From NCBI GenBank assembly GCA_011049795.1, contig DRHD01000325.1, forward strand, positions 1 to 16,234: a DNA stretch of 16,234 nt, given 5' to 3'. Shown here one piece after another: positions 6,121 to 13,107 of this stretch. Position 1 is the stretch's first letter. Every line of letters starts with the position of its first letter. The notes under the pieces are model-generated. The model worked only from the letters and a program-made list of their open reading frames with translations, ran no database searches and was not told the origin of the DNA. Both the position numbers and the translations under genes were made by a program. Source of the DNA: Porticoccus sp. (GTDB taxonomy: Bacteria > Pseudomonadota > Gammaproteobacteria > Pseudomonadales > Porticoccaceae).

Positions 6121-8805
6121 ACGATTTTCTGCAACACGACACAACGACGCCATTGGGCAGTATTCACAGGATTTTACGGGGTGCTTTGGGCTCACATCTG
6201 CGACACCTTGACGGTAATCATTCGCGAGCCTATGAACTGTGTCACTCCAAGCTGGAACGATTTGATCCCACTGTTCTGCGTGCTTAGACTCTCGGCTTTC
6301 TTCAAATGCTTTACTTTTTTCATTCAAAATACCGGCTTCTTTCACAATACCTTTGTAACCTACGCTCCCAGATTTAAGCCCACCAAATAAAACGGCACCT
6401 ATGTCAGTACGTCCTTTATACATGGCAGCGTAAAGCGGTAACTGTGGCTCATCCGGCCTATCACCGAACCACCCTGAAACAGAGGGATCACCACTTTTAT
6501 AATCAGTAATAGCAACAGAACCGTCTTCAAGCACATCCTGTCGGTCGATTCGTACCCTCAACTCCATACCACCAATAGTGACCGTCGATCTTTTTTCAGT
6601 AATTACCTGAGTAAATGGTGCGCGCTTAGCATCCGCCTCCAACCATGCTGAACATAAACTGGTTAGACGTTCCTTCTCCAGCTCACGATAAGCACCACGG
6701 AGTAGCCTTGGGCGTTTTGAATCAAGCTCATCTAACGATTGAACAACGCACTCATCGACTCTCTTTAAAAGCTGTATATCGGACAGTGCCAGCATGGACG
6801 CTTGAGATGTGGTTTGTTTCCAAAACAATTCCAATACCCTATGAAGCAGTTCACCTCGCTCTGCTGGTGACAGAAGATCATCAACCGGCTCAATAGGTCG
6901 AGCACCTAAGCGATGCTCTGCAAAAGCTCTGAACGGGCAAGCTGACTGGTGTTTAATAATGCTCACGCCACCTTCAATAATCACACCCGATTCAACAGGT
7001 GGAGCAATATGGTCATCAATAACTTCTAAATGCGCGGTCCCAACTAAAGACTCCGAGTAGAATGGCACTATAGCCCCAGTCAATTCTTCGCTATCAATGT
7101 GATCGTGCTCAACGAATAACGATGATATACGGCAAGACACATCACCATCGGTTTCGGGATAACTCACAACAACATTCAATGACTGATTAACAAGGGAGTC
7201 TGTTATGAGTTTTGAGAAAGTGAACTCGCGCTCTGGTGAAGACCGTGCAATATTCTTTTCACGCTGCATTACAATAGGGATCAACGGGTTTGGCTTGCTG
7301 GGTAACGGCCATGAAGTATCATTCATACCCATCAACCATAGATAATCAAACGATAAACCTTCAGCCTCTAAGGTACCCATAATATCGACTGGTGTATCAG
7401 GGCTTTGTGGCTGAAAGATGGTTTCTCTGGCAACGCGATTGATATAAGTAACAGCCTCAAGAAAACTGACATGCCCCTTAACCATCCCCAACGCCTCAAA
7501 ATCTGGTAGCGATTTCTTCCATGCCTCAACGGTTTGATACTCGGTGCTGGTAAGCTGACGATTTCCAGGCCAGCCAACACTCTCCAGCATAGAATCAAAA
7601 CGAGTCACCCAATCACTAGGCCTCATATCTTGGTAAACAGCATCACGGGATTCTGTAAATGCGGTCAATACCTCTATCAGTATCGGGCAGGAAAACTCCT
7701 CGTCCTCTTCGGAAGATAAAAATTCGATAATCTCTGACAGGGTTATTGTATGAAAACCACTAGCCCTGATCTTCTGAGCAAACACGGTTCTATTCAAAAA
7801 CTCTGCATCTGCACCACGAACAAACGGTGAATGTAAAAACAACACCCATTCCTCAACAGTTAAATACCCTTGAGCCATTGATATAATATCTAAGGCGCGA
7901 CAAATAACAGGCTGATCAATCAATGCCTTTCCCAGTGAGATATTGTAAGGACGCGCCATATTTGCCAAAGGTTTCATAACGGATGATGGGTCAAATACCT
8001 GATCAAAAACTCTAACTACGGTATCAGCGCAATCTTCAAGCGCCGGTGCCACAATACCCACCTTGGCGTTTGGGTCTAGCTCAAGAACCGATCTTGCCCA
8101 CTGTGCGGCAGCTTTTATTTCATCTTCAACGGTTTTTAATGAAGTACGGCAAATTGTTTTGCAGATGGGCTCACGATCCACACGAACTAGCTGAGAACCT
8201 TTGCGAGACATCTCATCAAACAAAGACTGCTGCTGCGGTGTGAACTCGGCAAAATGATAGAAATGAATTTCGTTAGGCGCGGGAATTATTGATTTATGGA
8301 AAAGTTCTCTCACTAAATCAGGCAATGAACTGATATCAATCCAGCGATTATAATCTACATGACCCAAATAAAGTTTACGCCATTCAGAAAAGAGGGAGGT
8401 ATCGACTGTCTGAGAAAAGCGAGCGTCCTCAGAATCCAGCTCCCATTCATTGATTAGAGAATTAGCCTGACCAGCCAACGCAGAAGAAGCGGTTTTTAAA
8501 ACCACGCTGTCAAATTCATTCACTTTACCGGCAAGAAACTCCCACACTAACTGTGATTGGCGAGAGTTAATCAAAGACGGTTGCTGGCTATCATCTTCAA
8601 TCATGGACATGAACAAGGCCCACACGGACTGTAACCAGCCATTATATGAAGTCACATTCAGTGTTGCCTGATGAGGGAATATGCCATCTGTAACGGCCTT
8701 TGCGTACTCACGACGCAGGAAACGCCCTTGCCGCTCATTAGCCGTAATGACCAAATTTCCGCTATGTAATATTTGTAGCAAAGAATGATTAATAAACTGT
8801 GACAT
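6112..8805 (-). CDS. AddB-like PD-(D/E)XK nuclease with iron-sulfur cysteines
   Basis: This 897-residue protein has the size and layout of the proteobacterial 'probable DNA repair protein' family (TIGR03623), which is related to AddB. The N-terminal ~600 residues form a helicase-like scaffold without an intact Walker A; residues 20-26 (ITANERQ) stand where one would begin. The C-terminal third is a RecB-type nuclease: H655 in GELLHRVLELFW, D754 in RIDRQD, D768 and K770 in AITDYKSG, then Q788/Y792 in EPQLPLY. Cysteines C623 (SACPFRAFA) and C880, C883, C889 (SCEYCPMASLC) match the four-cysteine 'iron staple' known in AddB. The expected role is nicking the ends unwound by the AddA-like helicase encoded just downstream. 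The ATG at 8805 has only a weak GGA ribosome site. A TATAAT lies at about 8837-8842, and motif copy A sits 14 bases further upstream. Confidence 0.85.
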   Translation of the reverse strand: MSQFINHSLLQILHSGNLVITANERQGRFLRREYAKAVTDGIFPHQATLNVTSYNGWLQSVWALFMSMIEDDSQQPSLINSRQSQLVWEFLAGKVNEFDSVVLKTASSALAGQANSLINEWELDSEDARFSQTVDTSLFSEWRKLYLGHVDYNRWIDISSLPDLVRELFHKSIIPAPNEIHFYHFAEFTPQQQSLFDEMSRKGSQLVRVDREPICKTICRTSLKTVEDEIKAAAQWARSVLELDPNAKVGIVAPALEDCADTVVRVFDQVFDPSSVMKPLANMARPYNISLGKALIDQPVICRALDIISMAQGYLTVEEWVLFLHSPFVRGADAEFLNRTVFAQKIRASGFHTITLSEIIEFLSSEEDEEFSCPILIEVLTAFTESRDAVYQDMRPSDWVTRFDSMLESVGWPGNRQLTSTEYQTVEAWKKSLPDFEALGMVKGHVSFLEAVTYINRVARETIFQPQSPDTPVDIMGTLEAEGLSFDYLWLMGMNDTSWPLPSKPNPLIPIVMQREKNIARSSPEREFTFSKLITDSLVNQSLNVVVSYPETDGDVSCRISSLFVEHDHIDSEELTGAIVPFYSESLVGTAHLEVIDDHIAPPVESGVIIEGGVSIIKHQSACPFRAFAEHRLGARPIEPVDDLLSPAERGELLHRVLELFWKQTTSQASMLALSDIQLLKRVDECVVQSLDELDSKRPRLLRGAYRELEKERLTSLCSAWLEADAKRAPFTQVITEKRSTVTIGGMELRVRIDRQDVLEDGSVAITDYKSGDPSVSGWFGDRPDEPQLPLYAAMYKGRTDIGAVLFGGLKSGSVGYKGIVKEAGILNEKSKAFEESRESKHAEQWDQIVPAWSDTVHRLANDYRQGVADVSPKHPVKSCEYCPMASLCRVAENRAA

Positions 8806-8836
8806 GACAAATCCATAAATAGGTTAATTACTATCT

Positions 8837-8870
8837 ATTATATGGATATTGAAAATCGCGCTAGAGCCAT
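8837..8870 (-). promoter_or_regulatory. Putative promoter of the addB-like gene with shared motif copy A
   Basis: The minus strand carries ATGGCTCTAGCGCGA at 8870-8856 and a TATAAT at 8842-8837. Fifty bases separate the motif from the ATG. The same 15-mer, 12 of 15 bases identical, stands at nearly the same distance before the csrA-csd gene, which makes a regulatory role more likely. No good TTGACA -35 box is visible; the motif occupies that place. Confidence 0.45.
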
Positions 8871-8892
8871 TTTTATATTTAATAAAACACAT

Positions 8893-8916
8893 AAAAAAGC
8901 CGCAATAAAGCGGCTT
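8893..8916 (-). terminator. Intrinsic terminator of the csrA-cold-shock gene
   Basis: On the minus strand AAGCCGC pairs with GCGGCTT around a six-base loop and runs into six T. It lies 24 bases past the stop of the CsrA-cold-shock gene. That gene is therefore a unit separate from the downstream AddB-like gene. Confidence 0.9.
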
Positions 8917-8940
8917 GGTATTCTTGAATCCGGGAAAGAA

Positions 8941-9363
8941 TTAGGCAGCTAACTTAAAATTGGTTGCCACTAAACCACGATCACCTTTTTTCACCTCAAA
9001 CTCTACGTCCATACCTTCGTAAATTTCGGAGAACACCCCTGATGTTACATTGGAGCAATGAAAGAAAATATTATTCTCGAAGCCGGGCATATAAATAAAG
9101 CCAAAACCCTTACTGGTGATTATCTTCTTTACTCTGCCACGTTTTTTTGAGCCAATACCCACGACAGCGCTTTTGGGTTCTGGTGGTTTCTCGCCATTTT
9201 GTTCAGCCTGAATACGCTCATAGATTTCTTCTCGATGAACCGCTACTTCTTTCGGGGCATTGATACCAAGACGTACTTGATCACCCTGTACGCCTAAGAC
9301 GGTGACAGTGATATCATCACCAATCATTATTGTAAAACCGACATTTCGTGATAAGACCAACAT
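8941..9363 (-). CDS. csrA: CsrA-cold-shock domain fusion RNA-binding protein
   Basis: This 140-residue protein joins two RNA-binding folds in one continuous frame. Residues 1-57 are a nearly canonical CsrA/RsmA (MLVLSRNVG at the start, [20 protein letters not shown] at 32-51). It keeps R6 and R44, which contact GGA sites in mRNA leaders; residue 10 is Phe where E. coli CsrA has Glu. A ~16-residue Pro/Lys-rich linker follows. Residues 75-140 form a cold-shock domain with GRVKKI, RNP1 KGFGFI (85-90), RNP2 IFFHCS (99-104) and a final strand LVATNFKL. Ordinary CsrA is about 61 residues and ordinary CspA about 70, so the protein is the sum of both. A strong ribosome site GGGAGAGG precedes the ATG. 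It has its own terminator and motif copy B upstream. The expected role is post-transcriptional control with CsrA-type target choice and added single-strand RNA binding or melting. Since CsrA works as a dimer, the fusion would carry two cold-shock domains. Confidence 0.9.
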   Translation of the reverse strand: MLVLSRNVGFTIMIGDDITVTVLGVQGDQVRLGINAPKEVAVHREEIYERIQAEQNGEKPPEPKSAVVGIGSKKRGRVKKIITSKGFGFIYMPGFENNIFFHCSNVTSGVFSEIYEGMDVEFEVKKGDRGLVATNFKLAA

Positions 9364-9409
9364 ATTTATCCTCTCCCTGTTTAAAAACTTAATATTACTA
9401 TTAAAGAAA

Positions 9410-9462
9410 AATCGCGCTAGGCCAATTTATTAAATTAAATGGCTAATACAGGCCTAGCGATT
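9410..9462 (-). terminator. Long-armed hairpin between the PEP-CTERM and csrA-csd genes
   Basis: On the minus strand AATCGCTAGGCC (9462-9451) pairs with GGCCTAGCGCGATT (9423-9410), with a two-base bulge, around a 27-base AT-rich loop. TTTTCTTTAAT follows. It can end transcription of the PEP-CTERM gene. Its 3' arm is also motif copy B, so the site may have a second role. Confidence 0.5.
9412..9426 (-). promoter_or_regulatory. Shared upstream motif copy B (csrA-csd)
   Basis: The minus strand reads ATTGGCCTAGCGCGA, 48 bases before the csrA-csd ATG. A TAATAT about 14 bases downstream is a possible -10 box, at the same relative place as the TATAAT next to copy A. It overlaps the 3' arm of the hairpin at 9410-9462. 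Confidence 0.4.
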
Positions 9463-9468
9463 AATAAA

Positions 9469-10041
9469 TTAGCGCTTTAAACGACGAACACCGGTTAACC
9501 CGATCAGTGCTGAACCAAACAACCAAGCGGTGGCGGGTACAGGAATTTCAGATACATTTTGTTCTGCAACAGAATAAGTTAACTCTATGGAGTACCAAGA
9601 AGCTCCACCGAAAATATCATCAAACACAATAGATAAGATGTCATTGTTATTAATAGAGGGAAGAACAAAGCTAACGGGAGAACGACCTTCTAAAACCTGA
9701 TACCCCATAACCATACCTAGCGGCTCAATTTCACCGACAACAGTACTGGACCGGCAGGGAGGTGTAGCGTTTGGATTGCAATCAGACCAATCAGGATACC
9801 AAGCCGTATTGCCGATCATTGTTGGCAGTGGGCCTGCCTCATTAGTGTGATGAATCCATTCTCCAGGGGCCGAAAAAGTATAGTGATCCCACCATACTGA
9901 GTCATGCTGAATGTTTAGCGTTGAGCTACCATCAACATAAGCTTCAATTCCAATAGTGACAATATCTGCACTGACTTGGGATACCGACACAAGAGAGGTC
10001 ACTGATACGGCGATAACGGATAAAAGGTTTTTAAATTTCAT
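9469..10041 (-). CDS. Small PEP-CTERM exported protein
   Basis: This 190-residue protein has a signal peptide at the N-terminus (MKFKNLLSVIAVSVTSLVSV, cleavage likely after VSA near residue 25) and a PEP-CTERM sorting signal at the C-terminus: IPVPATAWLFGSALIGL followed by a basic RRLKR end. In this family the tail is recognised by an exosortase and the protein is delivered to the envelope or exopolysaccharide layer. No exosortase is visible in this window. The middle is rich in beta strands and aromatics, with a CNPNATPPC loop that could form a disulfide; I cannot assign it a ligand. An upstream in-frame GTG at 10053 would add four residues, but the ATG at 10041 gives the better signal peptide start. 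Motif copy C lies upstream and a long hairpin downstream. Confidence 0.85.
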   Translation of the reverse strand: MKFKNLLSVIAVSVTSLVSVSQVSADIVTIGIEAYVDGSSTLNIQHDSVWWDHYTFSAPGEWIHHTNEAGPLPTMIGNTAWYPDWSDCNPNATPPCRSSTVVGEIEPLGMVMGYQVLEGRSPVSFVLPSINNNDILSIVFDDIFGGASWYSIELTYSVAEQNVSEIPVPATAWLFGSALIGLTGVRRLKR

Positions 10042-10103
10042 TATTGTTCTCACTAAAGTTAAAGGCGGGATATAAAAAAAATAACTATGGGCTATTAATT
10101 AAT

Positions 10104-10118
10104 TCGTGCTAGACCAAG
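10104..10118 (-). promoter_or_regulatory. Shared upstream motif copy C (PEP-CTERM gene)
   Basis: The minus strand reads CTTGGTCTAGCACGA, starting one base after the stop of the PH-domain gene and 62 bases before the PEP-CTERM ATG (50 before its alternative GTG). It matches copy B at 12 of 15 positions. It is the weakest of the three copies and has no clear -10 box. Confidence 0.35.
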
Positions 10119-10119
10119 A

Positions 10120-11085
10120 TCACTGACCATGCGAAACAGACTCAACCATTTCACGAATAGCCAGTGGATTGCTAACACCCTTAAATACAACATCATCGGT
10201 TGATGATCCTGAAGAGTAGAACTTGAGAGTGCCTATATTGAGAATGCGTTCTATCCAGGGTCTATCCGATCCAATCTTTCGACAATCTTTAATGTGAATA
10301 CTGTTGCTCTTTTTATTGAGCAGGCCTGTACGGCAGCGAATGTAACCATCGTCAAAAATGTAGTCCGAACTATGATAATTATAGAAACAACGAAGAACGA
10401 TCCCTAGAATGATGCAAAAAAGAAAAATCATGGCTGAGCTGTGAAATGACGACGACAACAGGAAGGCATCTACCGACTCGCTCCCCGATGGCCCCGGATG
10501 TTTCACCACCCAAATAGCCGATAAGACAAAGAAGACGCTTAAATATTCTTTATAGAACCCACGTAGCGAAGGGGATATTTCAAAATTTTTAACTCCGGCG
10601 TACCCTCCCTCAACTTTATTGTCCGTTACTTTATTAGTAGTAACTTCCTGTCGGTTGCTCTGCTCTACTACCGGCGAAGCAATGCTACTCATTGATTCAA
10701 ATTTATTCAGGGGGCGAATGAAGGGCTCAGTTTTTTCAGGCGATGAAGCAGATAATGGATGGTTTGCATTATTAGATACGTCAGTTTCGGTTTCAGAGAA
10801 CTCCGACGCATACTCATCGTCCATAGCAGCTAGAGCATCATGGCCCCCATGATCTACATCTTGTTGATCAGCTTCCGGAATGGCATCAATATCAGGTTTT
10901 TGGAATGTAGGTCCCGAACTATTATCGGCCACGCCTTTCACAGGCATCAAGACAAAACCACCAAGATCTGACGGCACGACTAAGTAACGCCGCTTTGTCT
11001 GACTGGCCAATTCATTAGCATCGACCTGGGCTAGTTCACGACTTCCAAATGGATTGCCATCGGAGTTATAGATAGCTTTATCCAT
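10120..11085 (-). CDS. Two-pass membrane protein with C-terminal bacterial PH domain
   Basis: This protein has 321 residues when started at the ATG at 11085, which is preceded by GAGGA; an ATG 15 bases upstream is in frame but overlaps the previous gene further. Regions: a small N-terminal segment (about 1-50) beginning DKAIYNSDGNPFGSREL; a long acidic, low-complexity linker (about 60-160) rich in Ser, Asp and Glu; two hydrophobic segments (about 181-194 and 216-237); then a C-terminal domain (about 240-320). The latter has the pattern of the bPH_2/YdbS family: DDGYIRCRTGLLNKKSNSI, then DCRKIGSDRPWIERILNIGT, and a final helix around NPLAIREMVES. The two TM helices followed by bPH_2 are typical of that family. 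The linker probably lies in the cytoplasm. Its start codon overlaps the stop of the upstream zinc-ribbon gene (ATGGATAA), so the two are translationally coupled. Function is unknown; a membrane-associated complex is an inference. Confidence 0.8.
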   Translation of the reverse strand: MDKAIYNSDGNPFGSRELAQVDANELASQTKRRYLVVPSDLGGFVLMPVKGVADNSSGPTFQKPDIDAIPEADQQDVDHGGHDALAAMDDEYASEFSETETDVSNNANHPLSASSPEKTEPFIRPLNKFESMSSIASPVVEQSNRQEVTTNKVTDNKVEGGYAGVKNFEISPSLRGFYKEYLSVFFVLSAIWVVKHPGPSGSESVDAFLLSSSFHSSAMIFLFCIILGIVLRCFYNYHSSDYIFDDGYIRCRTGLLNKKSNSIHIKDCRKIGSDRPWIERILNIGTLKFYSSGSSTDDVVFKGVSNPLAIREMVESVSHGQ

Positions 11086-11446
11086 AATTTTTATCCTCAT
11101 TTAAAGAATCATCGGGTAACGGTGGTGTATAAAAACTGTAATTTAACTCACGACTATTTGCGTAGGGATTCACACCAGATTCAAAATAATCTTTCCCAAT
11201 GGGCTTTATCTGTACGAGAGGAGAGCCTGTAGTGCCTCTGCTTACCCTGATTATTTCTACAGTCTCACCATTCGGATCCAAGGCAAGAATACGAAAGCCA
11301 CCATTAATAATCTTCCCGAAAAAGGACCGGTCACAGATAGGGCACAGCCAATAAAATTCATCAAGAGGCTGTGCTGACTCATCAAAATCAGCACTGTCTT
11401 GCTTCAAACAACATGGACAATGGAAATCCACAATCAACCAAGGCAT
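11078..11446 (-). CDS. Small zinc-ribbon protein, function unknown
   Basis: This 122-residue protein has four or five closely placed cysteines, HCPCC (9-13) and CPIC (35-38), which fit a treble-clef or zinc-ribbon knuckle pair. A short beta-rich part follows (about 44-80), then an extended C-terminal tail containing NPYANSREL (93-101). A closely similar peptide, NPFGSREL, is near the N-terminus of the membrane protein encoded next. A GAGG ribosome site precedes the ATG at 11446. The stop codon overlaps the next gene's start, so the pair is an operon and the products probably act together. I do not recognise the family. The zinc-binding call rests on cysteine spacing alone. Confidence 0.7.
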   Translation of the reverse strand: MPWLIVDFHCPCCLKQDSADFDESAQPLDEFYWLCPICDRSFFGKIINGGFRILALDPNGETVEIIRVSRGTTGSPLVQIKPIGKDYFESGVNPYANSRELNYSFYTPPLPDDSLNEDKNYG

Positions 11447-11569
11447 AGGAAACCTCGGGACGTATGATTTTTATGGTATAGCAAGGGTGTCTCCATGAGC
11501 AGCCACTAAAGTAGAAATCATGGTAAACGGATAAACAGGTTTAAAATCAGTGAAAGTCAGTCTTTTTAG

Positions 11570-11599
11570 AGCCCTTTTCTGGGACTAAAGCCCTTTTAT
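11570..11599 (+). repeat. Direct repeat AGCCCTTTT in the divergent intergenic region
   Basis: AGCCCTTTT occurs at 11570-11578 and again at 11589-11597, nineteen bases apart, in the 183-bp gap between the divergent zinc-ribbon and DsbA-like genes. The spacing is about two helical turns, so the pair could be tandem binding sites on one DNA face. No strong promoter consensus is visible. A TATCAT at 11620-11625 lies so near the ATG at 11630 that any transcript from it would be nearly leaderless. Confidence 0.3.
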
Positions 11600-11629
11600 T
11601 TCCAATAAGATACGGTTTTTATCATAACG

Positions 11630-12502
11630 ATGGATGTAGCGGTGAGATTGAATAATCGATTACCAGAACCCTTTGCAGTTAAAGCACCACAAGAGAAAAC
11701 CCCAGCTGCCCTTATCATTTCCTGCTTAGCACTGGCCGTATCAATTCTACAAATGATGAGCACCTCTCAAAATATAGGTGAAATGAGCGACGAAATCGCC
11801 ACACAAAACAGGAAAGTCGACTCGTACCAGTCAATGATCCTGGATATGGTTACTAAGAGAGAGGTCAAAGAAGTTATTCGTAATGGAATAGAGGCAACGA
11901 TAGATAACAACAAACAAAAAGAGATAGCTCGCACTTTCCGTGAATTCTCAGCGGCCGATGAATTTATAGAGGATGGCACACACCGGTACGGGAAAAAAGA
12001 CGCCATAATTTCCTTAATAGAATTCTCTGACTTCCAGTGCCCATTTTGTAACCAATTCCACAATACACCCAAACATATTGTTGATAGCTCTAAGGGCAGA
12101 ATTAATTGGGAGTATAACCATTTCCCAATCGACGTAGAAAATAAGCACTCAATGCAACAAGCCAATGCCTCTGAGTGTGTTGCAGAAATTTCAGGTAATA
12201 GAGCTTTCTGGGCATTTTCTGAAAGGGTATTTAGCTACAACCCTAAAACCATGCCCGATTACATAGCCCATGGAATGGCTGTCGGTGTTCCAGAAGAATC
12301 CTATCGCACTTGTATGGAACAAAATCGGCACGTTTTGAAGGTCTTAAAAAGCCAGCAAAGAGGGATCTCCTTCGGCATCAATACAACCCCGACTACTATC
12401 ATCAGAAATAACAGGAGTGGTGAGCAAGTATTACTACCAGGAAAGCAGGACACTGATGTCATCATCGCCTATATTCAGCAACTACTGGACGTCGAACAAT
12501 GA
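11630..12502 (+). CDS. Membrane-anchored DsbA-family thiol-disulfide oxidoreductase
   Basis: This 290-residue protein has one hydrophobic segment near the N-terminus (AALIISCLALAVSILQMM, 26-43) that should act as an uncleaved anchor. A charged helical stalk (about 50-110) follows, then a thioredoxin-like domain of the DsbA/Thioredoxin_4 type in the periplasm (about 115-290). The active site is FSDFQCPFCNQF with C137 and C140; the cis-Pro loop is NTTPTTI with P254. C183 and C228 match the extra cysteine pair common in this family. The likely reaction is thiol oxidation or isomerisation of an envelope substrate. The ATG at 11630 has no good ribosome site, so start choice is uncertain by a few codons. 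The next gene begins in an ATGA overlap with its stop, indicating co-translation with two genes that look cytoplasmic. That combination is odd. Confidence 0.85.
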   Translation: MDVAVRLNNRLPEPFAVKAPQEKTPAALIISCLALAVSILQMMSTSQNIGEMSDEIATQNRKVDSYQSMILDMVTKREVKEVIRNGIEATIDNNKQKEIARTFREFSAADEFIEDGTHRYGKKDAIISLIEFSDFQCPFCNQFHNTPKHIVDSSKGRINWEYNHFPIDVENKHSMQQANASECVAEISGNRAFWAFSERVFSYNPKTMPDYIAHGMAVGVPEESYRTCMEQNRHVLKVLKSQQRGISFGINTTPTTIIRNNRSGEQVLLPGKQDTDVIIAYIQQLLDVEQ

Positions 12503-13101
12503 AGAACGATATTTTAATAATTTTTAGACCAGAAGACCCATCGAAAGAATGTTTCTCCGCTATCCATAAAGATTGGCAAGAAGTAATCATTGGATGCTCC
12601 ACCCCCTCCAACGCTAGTGCCGACGAAGCCAAGGCTAGCGCCATTCAACAGCTAGCCACGGAGCAAGAATGCCTCGATATCTATGACTTCTCTGCCATGA
12701 CTATTGATGAAGTTATCGACAGCATTAATGGCGCTCACACAAAGCCAGGCCAACGATCTAAAGAGGCGCATGCGCTCTACTTGAACTTACTCATGCTTGA
12801 CTACCCCCACCTTGAGGTAATTAGGGATGATGACACTGTTACCATCAGCGTGAATGAGGTCTATCTACATCGCTCTGCCACGAACGACCCTTTCGATTGG
12901 TCAATGACAGCTATATACCCTGATACCGGTAACAACATACAAGTTGGGCGTATTATATTTACCACCCTACATAGCTTCTTATCCTTATTAGTGAAGCTCA
13001 CATGGATCGACAAAACAGTGGGATTCTACAAAGACCAAGGCATGTATGAAAAGGCTATTGGCAACGCTATCAATCAAGCTGCCATCAAACAAGCGGCCTG
13101 A
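12499..13101 (+). CDS. Hypothetical 200-residue protein in the DsbA-UvrD operon
   Basis: I do not recognise this protein. It lacks a signal peptide. One moderately hydrophobic stretch (IIFTTLHSFLSLLVKLTWI, about 151-169) looks more like a buried or amphipathic helix than a membrane span. The N-terminal ~60 residues (DILIIFRPEDPS at the start) suggest an alpha/beta unit, and residues ~100-145 include several probable beta strands. Its ATG overlaps the stop of the DsbA-like gene (ATGA), and the UvrD-type helicase starts six bases after its own stop. It is therefore the middle gene of a tightly packed operon. It could be a specificity or partner factor for the helicase; nothing in the sequence proves that. 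Confidence 0.7.
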   Translation: MKNDILIIFRPEDPSKECFSAIHKDWQEVIIGCSTPSNASADEAKASAIQQLATEQECLDIYDFSAMTIDEVIDSINGAHTKPGQRSKEAHALYLNLLMLDYPHLEVIRDDDTVTISVNEVYLHRSATNDPFDWSMTAIYPDTGNNIQVGRIIFTTLHSFLSLLVKLTWIDKTVGFYKDQGMYEKAIGNAINQAAIKQAA

Positions 13102-13107
13102 TTACCT

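Noticed and set aside
3197..8805. RecBCD system
   Set aside because: The AddB-like protein has an AddB-type C-terminal nuclease with iron-staple cysteines, and there is no RecD or RecC-like gene.
11767..12165. 132-codon antisense frame opposite the DsbA-like gene
   Set aside because: The opposite strand carries a clear DsbA-like active site and operon structure; this frame is its shadow.
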